Below are positions 42,171-48,964 of a DNA stretch of 64,000 nucleotides, piece by piece. The notes under the pieces are model-generated. The model saw only the letters and a list, made by a program, of their open reading frames with translations, did no database searches and had not been told where the DNA came from. The position numbers and the translations under genes were made by a program. How positions within the stretch are numbered: position 1 is the stretch's first letter; each line of letters opens with the position of its first letter. The DNA lies in contig NZ_JAIVKU010000005.1 in NCBI RefSeq assembly GCF_020524165.1, forward strand, positions 434,001-498,000, given 5' to 3'. The stretch is from Guptibacillus hwajinpoensis. GTDB lineage: Bacteria; Bacillota; Bacilli; Bacillales; Guptibacillaceae.

Positions 42171-42653
42171 ATGCACGATAAAACGTGCCACCCTTTTTTA
42201 GTATGCGGAAAAGTCTTTCCAATCAACTCTCTCGTAAAAATCGATAAGCCCATCACAATAGCGAAAGTTACAGTGAATCCCCAAAACTCGAAAATGCCAT
42301 GTGTTCTCTTGAATTCCTCACAAAATCTATCATTCCAAACGACAGGCTTTAATGCGACTCTCATTATTGAATTAAGGTTAGTACGTATAGCTAACCAAAC
42401 GAAAGAAACGATACTAGAAGAGTGGACTTATCAATTAGCTGAAAACATCCCCACCCCCGTTCCAAATACCAGGACAATCGAGCCATTAGTTCTTAACTTT
42501 TGTGATTGCCTGAGCGATAACTGCGGCAAACTCACTTATGAATATCAAATCTCTAGCGTAACGACGATTAATACGACGTTTGATTTAAGTAGGCAGGAAG
42601 TTTCTGCTATTGTTAGTTGTGGGTCTTCGGAATTGCCGGGACGGTTCTGTTGA
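42171..42653 (+). CDS. DUF4489-family protein (paralogue 3), repeat-derived C-terminus
   Basis: A 160-residue paralogue (HPFLVCGKVFPINSLVKIDKPITIAKVTVNPQN ... LVLNFCDCLSDNCGKLTYEYQISSV). The CDC motif is intact. The last residues, ending in LPGRFC, and the stop lie in a GGGACGGTTCT repeat, the same tail (GRFC) as in the SagB-like gene 36 kb away. The native C-terminus after about EVSAIV has probably been lost. Confidence 0.75.
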   Translation: MHDKTCHPFLVCGKVFPINSLVKIDKPITIAKVTVNPQNSKMPCVLLNSSQNLSFQTTGFNATLIIELRLVRIANQTKETILEEWTYQLAENIPTPVPNTRTIEPLVLNFCDCLSDNCGKLTYEYQISSVTTINTTFDLSRQEVSAIVSCGSSELPGRFC

Positions 42654-42766
42654 TTCCATCTCATAAATAATAGGAGCATTCATTATTGGAATAATGAATG
42701 CTCCTTCTCACTTTATATCGAAATATCGAATCATAAGAACCGTCCCAGCGATGCACAAGCGATGCA
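42629..42766. repeat. Composite element F: inverted GGGACGGTTCT arms around a terminator
   Basis: Forward arm at 42629-42657, a 16-bp perfect hairpin AGGAGCATTCATTATT and its complement at 42672-42705, and a reverse arm AGAACCGTCCC with AGCGATGC units at 42728-42766. Near-identical to element G. Confidence 0.8.
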
Positions 42767-42896
42767 CTCCCCAAGTAGAGAAGGTCACCCCCTTAACCTC
42801 CCATCGAATAAAGAAGAGTGAAGCATGAAATCAATCGTACGTTCAAATAATAGGACGGAAATGCAATGTGAAATTCCGCTCCCCTCTTTATTTAAG
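42767..42896. other. Short gap between element F and ArsR promoter
   Basis: About 130 bp with no gene and no further structure recognised. Confidence 0.4.
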
Positions 42897-42931
42897 TTGA
42901 CACTTAATTAAGTACATGCTAAATTAAGTGT
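42897..42931 (+). promoter_or_regulatory. Promoter and ArsR operator, probably leaderless
   Basis: TTGACA (42897-42902), a 17-bp spacer and TAAATT (42920-42925). CACTTAATT and AATTAAGTG form a 9-bp inverted repeat over 42901-42930. The start codon at 42932 lies where transcription should begin. Confidence 0.7.
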
Positions 42932-43255
42932 ATGATACAAAAAGCCATTCATTCTTTATCCGTGCCGACACGTCGTGACATTCTATCCGTTCTACGTAAT
43001 GGAGAGCTCACTTCAAGTGAAATCGCGTCTAAATTCGAGCTCTCCGCTCCTGCCATTTCTCAGCATTTAAAGGTATTAGAGCAATCTGGACTTGTTGCTA
43101 TGAGAAAAGCAGGAACGAAACGCTACTACCGCATTAGAAGAGATGGTTTTGAAGAGTTAGTGAAATTCATCGATCAATTCTGGGACACTAGCTTACTCAG
43201 CTTGAAGGAGGCAGCTGAAGAAGAGGAAAGGAGAAATCATGAGTCAAACGACTGA
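42932..43255 (+). CDS. ArsR-family repressor
   Basis: A 107-residue winged-helix protein (ALHSLSVPTRRDILSVLRNGELTSSEIASKFELSAPAISQHLKVLEQSGLVAMRKAGTKRYYRI pattern, from about residue 4). There are no cysteines for metal binding. There is no SD; the ATG directly follows the promoter and sits in its operator, so a leaderless transcript is likely. The SRPBCC gene overlaps its end by 17 bp. Confidence 0.88.
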   Translation: MIQKAIHSLSVPTRRDILSVLRNGELTSSEIASKFELSAPAISQHLKVLEQSGLVAMRKAGTKRYYRIRRDGFEELVKFIDQFWDTSLLSLKEAAEEEERRNHESND

Positions 43256-43685
43256 AACACTTCGCAAAGAAATTTTCATAGAGTGTCGCCCAAGCACTCT
43301 CTTCTCATTTTTCATCGATCCTGACAAGATGGTTCGTTGGATGGGGAGACAGATCTTGCTCGAACCGAAAATTGGCGGAAAATACCGCATCGATATCAAC
43401 GGTGAAAACATTGCCTTGGGGGAATACAAAGAAATCATCCCGGATGAAAAAGTCGTCATGACCTGGGGATGGGAAGGTTCAGATATCATGCCACCTGGCT
43501 CAAGCACCGTCGAATTCCTCCTCACACCGAAGGAGAACGGAACGCTTCTCATATTGACTCACTATGATTTACCTGAAGAAAAAGCAACATCGAATAACAA
43601 AGGATGGACGCACTATATGGAGCGTATGAAACTTCTTGCTGAAGGAAATGACCCTGGTGTCGATCCGTGGTCAATAACTAAATAA
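43239..43685 (+). CDS. SRPBCC (AHSA1-like) domain protein
   Basis: A 148-residue AHSA1-type protein: LRKEIFIECRPSTLFSFFIDPDKMVRWMGRQILLEPKIGGKYRIDINGENIALGEYKEIIPDEKVVMTWGWE is typical of the fold; the C-terminal helix contains NNKGWTHYMERMKLL. Overlaps and follows the ArsR gene, and is followed by a second SRPBCC gene 18 bp away. The ligand is unknown. Confidence 0.85.
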   Translation: MSQTTETLRKEIFIECRPSTLFSFFIDPDKMVRWMGRQILLEPKIGGKYRIDINGENIALGEYKEIIPDEKVVMTWGWEGSDIMPPGSSTVEFLLTPKENGTLLILTHYDLPEEKATSNNKGWTHYMERMKLLAEGNDPGVDPWSITK

Positions 43686-43703
43686 TTTATTGGAGGAATC
43701 ATA

Positions 43704-44093
43704 ATGTCTACTACTATTCATGAAGAAATCACATTTCAAACAACACCCGAACGTCTCTATCAATCCCTTACCGATTCAAAACAGTTCAGTGAAATGTCCG
43801 GCGGAGCTCCCACGGACATCCAAGCAGAAGCTGGAGGATCATTCTCCTGCTTCGGAGGCATGATCACAGGAAGAATGATTGAGCTTGTTCCAAATGAGCG
43901 TATCGTTCAAGCATGGCGTGCTGGAAACTGGGACGAAGGCGTATATTCAATCGCAAAGTTTGAACTGAAACAACAAGGATCTGAAACGCTCCTTGTCTTT
44001 GATCATACCGGTTTCCCAGAAGGACAAGCTGAACATCTAACAGGAGGATGGACGGAAAACTATTGGAATCCATTAAGGACTTATTTAGATTAA
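43704..44093 (+). CDS. SRPBCC (AHSA1-like) domain protein
   Basis: A 129-residue AHSA1-type protein (IHEEITFQTTPERLYQSLTDSKQFSEMSGGAPTDIQAEAGGSFSCFGGMITGRMIELVPNERIVQAWRAGNWDEGVYSIAKFEL). The C-terminal helix has GGWTENYWNPLRTYLD. It is a third gene in the ArsR operon; its SD is TGGAGG. Function of the trio unknown. Confidence 0.85.
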   Translation: MSTTIHEEITFQTTPERLYQSLTDSKQFSEMSGGAPTDIQAEAGGSFSCFGGMITGRMIELVPNERIVQAWRAGNWDEGVYSIAKFELKQQGSETLLVFDHTGFPEGQAEHLTGGWTENYWNPLRTYLD

Positions 44094-44110
44094 TATCGAT
44101 CAAAGAGATA

Positions 44111-44134
44111 GGGGTCAAGTACTTACTTGCCCCC
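44111..44134. repeat. GGGGTCAAGTAC hairpin repeat
   Basis: GGGGTCAAGT/ACTTGCCCCC imperfect palindrome, a relative of the hairpin at 7561-7594. It lies between the SRPBCC and GNAT genes and may act as a terminator (CGCTTTT follows). Confidence 0.5.
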
Positions 44135-44153
44135 GCTTTTGGAGGTATAACGA

Positions 44154-44735
44154 ATGAAAGAAACCAATCAGGTTTTCGCAACAACAAACCGACTGACATT
44201 AAGAAGATTTCATGTGTCTGATATTGAATCCTTTCACTTGTATCGCGCCGATCCCGAAGTTGCTAAATTTCAGTCGTGGCAGGATTATCAGTATCACGAA
44301 GCAGAAGCGTTTGTGAAGAATCAAAGCACACATCACCCTGATCTACCAGGTACCTGGTTTCAGTTCGCCATTGCTCTAACAGAGACAAATCAATTAATTG
44401 GAGATTGCGCATTACATACGCTTTTAGATGAGCCTAGAATCGTAGAAATTGGGTTCACTCTCTCTAAAGACCATCAGGGTAAAGGGTATGCAAGTGAGGC
44501 GGTTCATGGTTTATTGCACTATATCTTTAAAACACTAGGAAAGCACAAAGTCATTGCATTTTCGGATGTTCGCAACGACAAATCGATCGCATTGCTTGAG
44601 CGTGTAGGGATGCGGCGTGAAGGCCATCTAATGCAAAACTATATGTGTAAAGGACAATGGGTCGATGAATACCAATATGCGATCCTAAAGTCCGAAGTGC
44701 ATCGCCGGGACGGTTCCGCTGATTCCATCACCTAA
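44154..44735 (+). CDS. GNAT-family (RimJ/RimL-like) N-acetyltransferase
   Basis: A 193-residue GNAT acetyltransferase. TNRLTLRRFHVSDIESFHLYRADPEVAKFQSW opens the fold; the acetyl-CoA site is IGFTLSKDHQGKGYASEAVHGLLHYIF (near 104-130), with RNDKSIALLERVGMRREG after it. Expected to transfer acetyl from acetyl-CoA to an amine or protein N-terminus. The SD is GGAGGT. The final residues (about HRRDGSADSIT) are encoded by a GGGACGGTTCC element, another case of repeat-derived tail. Confidence 0.88.
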   Translation: MKETNQVFATTNRLTLRRFHVSDIESFHLYRADPEVAKFQSWQDYQYHEAEAFVKNQSTHHPDLPGTWFQFAIALTETNQLIGDCALHTLLDEPRIVEIGFTLSKDHQGKGYASEAVHGLLHYIFKTLGKHKVIAFSDVRNDKSIALLERVGMRREGHLMQNYMCKGQWVDEYQYAILKSEVHRRDGSADSIT

Positions 44736-44823
44736 AGAAAAGGAGCATTCATTATTGGAATAATGAATGCTCCTTTTCACTTTATATCGAAATATCGAAT
44801 CATAAGAAACGTCCCAGCGATGC
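44699..44823. repeat. Composite element G, near-identical to F
   Basis: Forward arm at 44699-44726 (loop GGGACGGTTCC), the same AGGAGCATTCATTATT hairpin at 44741-44774, and a reverse arm at 44797-44823. The inner roughly 90 bp is nearly identical to element F, 2.07 kb away. Confidence 0.8.
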
Positions 44824-44912
44824 CTTTACTGCCACCAATTCGCAAAATATATAAATAGTTTACCAATAAAACGTTCTATTATTAATTCATTTGGCTTCAG
44901 AGATCTAGACTC

Positions 44913-45848
44913 TTATTCACCTACCATACCGTCGTTATCGTTATCACGCATATAAGGATATAACCAATGATCACTCATTATCGGCATACTGAAACCTGCT
45001 TCCTCTGCTTCTTTAATAGTCACTTGCCCATTACCGTTTGTATCAATACTTGAAATATCACCCTCTGTGTCTGAAAGAGTTGAATCGTCAGGCTCGCTCT
45101 CAGTTAAACCGAGCGATGCGTTGACTTCATCAGGGTTCACATTGTCAAATGTATCAACGATCTCATTTCCGTTCAACGTATACGTGTACTGATAACTTGA
45201 AGGTATCTGCTTTTCCGTATCCGAATAGGTGATAATGGCTTCAAAATCAGTAGCTTCACCTGCGCTACGGATCGCGTCTTCCATATAAGCTTGATCACCA
45301 TGTCGGTTGAGTGTACTCTCTTGTGGGGTAATGTTATAAGCATTCGATACCCCTCCGAGAGAATCAGCAATAATATGTCCTTCATCTAAAACGTCACTTT
45401 CGACACCCGGAACCTTGGCCTCATCAGAATAGTACCTGCCAGACGATAATACAGGTTCGTTACGATCATCTTGTAGAATGATTTCGTCAGCAACGACACG
45501 TACGAGTTGTCCGTATTCATTCGTAAATGCCCAATATTCACGGTCACCGTAACCTATATCAACGACGACGTTAGGTTCTCGATGTCCAGACAAATCACCA
45601 CCATCAACTTCAATAAGTTTGTATTCTGAGAACTGTTCATTATTTGGTGGTTCTGATGTTTCCTCTACTACTGGTTCATCAACAACCGTAGTGTTCGTTT
45701 CTTCTTTTTCACTATTTTCATTTGTTTTAACTGTACTTACTTCTTGTGTATCTGTCTCTGCATCTTTATTGGATGCCTCTTCTAAGTTCGTACAACCGAC
45801 TATAAAAATAGTTAAAAGTAAGAAGAAATAGTTCATTTTCTTTTTCAT
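44913..45848 (-). CDS. Secreted lipoprotein nuclease: DNA/RNA non-specific endonuclease plus EF-hand-like domain
   Basis: A 311-residue lipoprotein with lipobox IVGC (Cys near 19), a Glu/Thr/Asn-rich linker and then a nuclease-like domain (about 85-230). DEGHIIADSLGGVSNAYNITPQESTLNRHGDQAYMEDAIR carries a DxGH active-site motif and asparagine-rich helix, as in DNA/RNA non-specific nucleases. The C-terminus has two acidic calcium loops, DTNGNGQVTIKEAEEAGF and DNDNDGMVGE, like excalibur domains. It is probably anchored outside and cleaves extracellular nucleic acid. SD AGGAGGG. Confidence 0.8.
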   Translation of the reverse strand: MKKKMNYFFLLLTIFIVGCTNLEEASNKDAETDTQEVSTVKTNENSEKEETNTTVVDEPVVEETSEPPNNEQFSEYKLIEVDGGDLSGHREPNVVVDIGYGDREYWAFTNEYGQLVRVVADEIILQDDRNEPVLSSGRYYSDEAKVPGVESDVLDEGHIIADSLGGVSNAYNITPQESTLNRHGDQAYMEDAIRSAGEATDFEAIITYSDTEKQIPSSYQYTYTLNGNEIVDTFDNVNPDEVNASLGLTESEPDDSTLSDTEGDISSIDTNGNGQVTIKEAEEAGFSMPIMSDHWLYPYMRDNDNDGMVGE

Positions 45849-45961
45849 ATTAGAACCCTCCTATAATAGGGAAATTTCGTATTGTTAACATATATTAACG
45901 GTACTACTATAAAAAAATTAAAAGAAAGAGTATATTAAACCCATTTTTCACGCTTCATCTC

Positions 45962-46279
45962 TTACGCCACAAACCGACACTTTGGAAAACTAGAGCACCC
46001 AAGAAACTCGCCCCTCTTTCCCGTTCGGTGCACCAGCTTCTCGTCACACTTCGGGCAAATATTCTCATTCACCTTCGTCTGATTGATCTCTTTCTGCCTC
46101 TGGATCCCATCAATGTGCGCCCGTTGCACTTCCTTGATGTTTTCCTTATCTCGCTTTTCAAGCACCACCTTTAGCTTCACACGAATTTCCTGTTGTGAAA
46201 ACAAAGGAAGGACATCACCAGAATACTTAACAACAATCCGTTTCAAATCCTCTGGATGAATCACATCACTATTTTGCAA
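45962..46279 (-). pseudogene. C-terminal remnant of NERD-domain protein with topoisomerase-type zinc ribbon
   Basis: A 105-residue open frame starting at TTG with no clear SD. The N-terminal part (QNSDVIHPEDLKRIVVKYSGDVLPLF) resembles the end of a NERD domain, followed by a charged helix and a zinc ribbon (CPKCDEKLVHRTGKRGEFLGCSSFPKC) like that in topoisomerase I and NERD proteins. The frame stays open upstream for about 40 codons, then meets a stop; the NERD nuclease core is missing. Probably a decayed gene. Confidence 0.5.
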
Positions 46280-46578
46280 AGGCCCCTTAAGATTTAGCTC
46301 AGAACGGTTGGTGAATAAGAATGAACTTACGGATAAGAAATATAAGACCGCCCATAAATAATAGAAAAAAGATCAATGACATGTTTTTTGCACCTATCTA
46401 ACTATATTGATAACCTACATTTATTTCGATCGGCTTGGATAGGAGCAAAGTTTAGGGCTTAATAGATAATTATTATCAATTTTTGACCAATAATCATTAT
46501 GTTTATCTTTTTCATTAAAAAACCCCTCGAATGACTATTCCATTCAAGGGTTTAACTTCCCAAAAACATTTCAATAAT
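46280..46578. other. Gap with terminator
   Basis: No gene is supported; only the terminator at 46519-46555 was recognised. A 27-codon hydrophobic ORF (MSLIFFLLFMGGLIFL...) on the minus strand could be chance. Confidence 0.35.
46519..46555 (-). terminator. Terminator of the 46579 gene
   Basis: CCCTTGAATG/CATTCGAGGG hairpin followed by GTTTTTT on the minus strand. Confidence 0.65.
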
Positions 46579-47217
46579 TTAATTCACTTTTGATACTGTC
46601 AATAACAAACCTTCCGATTGTTTGTATTTCATATTATATCGAATTGTATCACGCTCAACAGTTGTTTCATTGTTTTCAAAATCATAGTTTTCATCAAATA
46701 ATTTTAATTCATTCATTATTTCTTTTACTTCGTCGGTAGATTGGTCTTCGTTAGCTAGGCCAATGGTAAGCCCCATTGCTAAGACAATATCCGATCCTTC
46801 GCCCTGACCTACTAAAACGACTTCATGAATTTGTCCTGTATCATCTTTATTTTCAATGATAGTAAGATCATCGCTAAGTTTTGATGTGATTGAATGATCT
46901 GTTTCTTCTTCTTGCTTAAATTCAAAAGGTACATCAACTTCTTTAGCCTCTGCTTGATATGCTTCTACAAACTCTTCGTGATTATTAAACAATGGTATAG
47001 TTAGATTTGTTCCAAGAAAGAACGGTGAAGCAAAAAAAAGGACGCCCACTGTTGTCAAAATAAATCGTGTCGGTTTTTTAAATATTTTATGCTTCCACAA
47101 TAAGAAGATCCCTACCGGTGGAAAAATAATAAGAAAAACCCACATAAACCAGGCTTTTTGATAAAACCGTTTATTTCCTCGTTGTTCTGATCTATGCCGC
47201 ATCCTTTTCACCACCAT
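46579..47217 (-). CDS. Membrane protein of unknown function
   Basis: A 212-residue protein: a basic N-terminus, two membrane helices (AWFMWVFLIIFPPVGIFLLW near 22-41 and FILTTVGVLFFASPFFLG near 52-69), then an acidic extracellular domain of about 140 residues. No family recognised. It overlaps the YHYH-protein gene by 26 bp, so the two probably form an operon. The exact start is uncertain: ATG at 47217 or 47202. Confidence 0.6.
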   Translation of the reverse strand: MVVKRMRHRSEQRGNKRFYQKAWFMWVFLIIFPPVGIFLLWKHKIFKKPTRFILTTVGVLFFASPFFLGTNLTIPLFNNHEEFVEAYQAEAKEVDVPFEFKQEEETDHSITSKLSDDLTIIENKDDTGQIHEVVLVGQGEGSDIVLAMGLTIGLANEDQSTDEVKEIMNELKLFDENYDFENNETTVERDTIRYNMKYKQSEGLLLTVSKVN

Positions 47218-48328
47218 TAAATAGCTCTGTTATCGACTTTTCAAATATAAAGATAACGTGATCCTTCGCATTCCCTACTAGACTTTCTAGCTTATCGACT
47301 ACTTTTTCTTGATAAGGAGTTTCATTTTCTTCAATTTGCAAATGGTCATATAAAGAAATAGAATCTCCTTGTTTATCAGGAACATCTAATCCATATGTAT
47401 CCACAAGACGCTCCTCTCCCTCTATCTCAGTAATCATGTCCTGGTAAACATCTTTTTTGTTTACTTCAAACAAAAGGTTATACTGTGCTTTTGCCTGTTT
47501 TAATTTTGCGTTGTTGTAAAGTTTCTTAGCGTCTTTTTCTAGCTTTTGGATCGTTTGCTCTCTTATTTGTTCTGTCTTATCTGACTCCTTAACTTCTTCA
47601 GCTTCTTCTAGACTTTCAAAAACTTCTCTAAATGCTTTTTCATCTAATTTATTTTCAGCTCGTTCAATTGCTTCTTCATACTTCTCTTCGGTTTCTATTT
47701 TTGAAATTAATTCTTCAGTTTCGGTCACAACTTTTTCACTTGCCCGATCATATTCAAGAATCTTATTCGCTTCTTTTTTAGCCTCGTCATACTCTTTATC
47801 TTTCAAAGCATTTTCAGCGTTAGAATACATACTACTAACCGTTGAAGCAACAAATGAATCGATAGTAGCTGTATCCTTATCAAGGTCGTAAACCTTTTCA
47901 ATTTCTTGTAATGCTTCTTCATACTTTTCTTCTTTTACTAGGCTTTTTGCTACAGAAGTGTACTCATCTGCTTTAACTTGTTTTTCATCTATTTTTGGCT
48001 CTGGTTTTGGAGCTGGCTTCTCTGATTGAGAAGAACTACTACTGTTTGATGAGCTTCCAGTAGATGAGTTTGAAGATTGGGAACTTGTTGAAGATCCACT
48101 TGATGAGTTACTTGACGAATTACTTGAAGAACTACTCGATGAACTGCTGGAACCGCTATTTCCACTGTTATGATTGTGATAGCCTGTGCACAAACCTTTG
48201 TCGATTGATTTTTGAGAACAGTTATGACCTCCGCTTGAATCAGTTCTCCCCGAATGTGCAAATGCAGATATAGGCTGGGTGATTAGCAACAATATGACTA
48301 GACCAAGCCCAATCCAATTTGTTTTCAT
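47192..48328 (-). CDS. YHYH-type secreted protein with Ser/Asn-rich linker and coiled-coil
   Basis: A 378-residue exported protein with a signal peptide (about 1-24, cleavage after FAHS or AFA). A YHYH-type domain follows (HSGRTDSSGGHNCSQKSIDKGLCTGYHNH), then a low-complexity run of about 60 Ser/Asn/Gly/Thr, then TPR/coiled-coil-like helices (YEEALQEIEKVYDLDKD; AKKEANKIL). The histidine/cysteine-rich start may bind metal. Function unknown. SD AAGGGGG. Confidence 0.7.
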   Translation of the reverse strand: MKTNWIGLGLVILLLITQPISAFAHSGRTDSSGGHNCSQKSIDKGLCTGYHNHNSGNSGSSSSSSSSSSNSSSNSSSGSSTSSQSSNSSTGSSSNSSSSSQSEKPAPKPEPKIDEKQVKADEYTSVAKSLVKEEKYEEALQEIEKVYDLDKDTATIDSFVASTVSSMYSNAENALKDKEYDEAKKEANKILEYDRASEKVVTETEELISKIETEEKYEEAIERAENKLDEKAFREVFESLEEAEEVKESDKTEQIREQTIQKLEKDAKKLYNNAKLKQAKAQYNLLFEVNKKDVYQDMITEIEGEERLVDTYGLDVPDKQGDSISLYDHLQIEENETPYQEKVVDKLESLVGNAKDHVIFIFEKSITELFNGGEKDAA

Positions 48329-48492
48329 GATGAAAATTCCCCCTTATGAAATCTATATCTATTAAACAATCTTTACCAAGTAATTACAACAGTTATAATA
48401 ATGTTGTAATTATGAGATTTTTTGGATGATAGTTTACTTTTGTGAATTTAGCCAATACTACGATTTAACTTTAATTAGTAATAACAAATCAA

Positions 48493-48523
48493 AAAAAGAC
48501 GAGATATCATCTCGCCTTCCTCT
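48493..48523 (-). terminator. Terminator of the MazG-like gene
   Basis: GGCGAGAT/ATCTCGTC hairpin followed by TTTTTTT on the minus strand. Confidence 0.75.
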
Positions 48524-48560
48524 AAAAGTGCTCATGTAACCTATTTACTCCAAAATCACT

Positions 48561-48884
48561 CTAATCCTCCACATCAATCAAATAAACCCGCTCATCAAAC
48601 CCACCACGAATTTCTCTCTTCTCCCTACGCACTTCTTCCAATTCTTCACTCGAAGAATGATGCACCTCAACTAATGAATAGATCAACTCAAGCATATCCG
48701 CAAGTTCTTCAACCGCATGACTATCTTCCTGAGCTTCAAGATACTCCTGTAGCTCTTCTTTTAACTTTAGCTGCAGTTCTTTTTTATACTCAGCTTCGTC
48801 CAGAATTACGGTACTGCACTTATTACCATTCGTACGAATGATTTCTGGAATACGATCTCTCACCAGCTTATTGTAGGTAGGCAT
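48561..48884 (-). CDS. MazG-like / phosphoribosyl-ATP pyrophosphohydrolase-like protein
   Basis: A 107-residue all-helical NTP-pyrophosphohydrolase. It begins PTYNKLVRDRIPEIIRTNG and has the metal-binding EExxE/ExxD pattern (KLKEELQEYLEAQEDSHAVEELADMLELIYSL), as in MazG-type house-cleaning enzymes. It may hydrolyse unusual nucleotides. It lies 80 bp after the McrC-like nuclease on the same strand but has its own SD (AAGGGGAG); a functional link is only a suggestion. Confidence 0.8.
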   Translation of the reverse strand: MPTYNKLVRDRIPEIIRTNGNKCSTVILDEAEYKKELQLKLKEELQEYLEAQEDSHAVEELADMLELIYSLVEVHHSSSEELEEVRREKREIRGGFDERVYLIDVED

Positions 48885-48964
48885 TCCCTTCTCCCCTTTG
48901 AATTGTCAGTTAATTTAATAATAATATAAGACAATCTAAATTGGAAAGGAATTGCTAGATTAAT

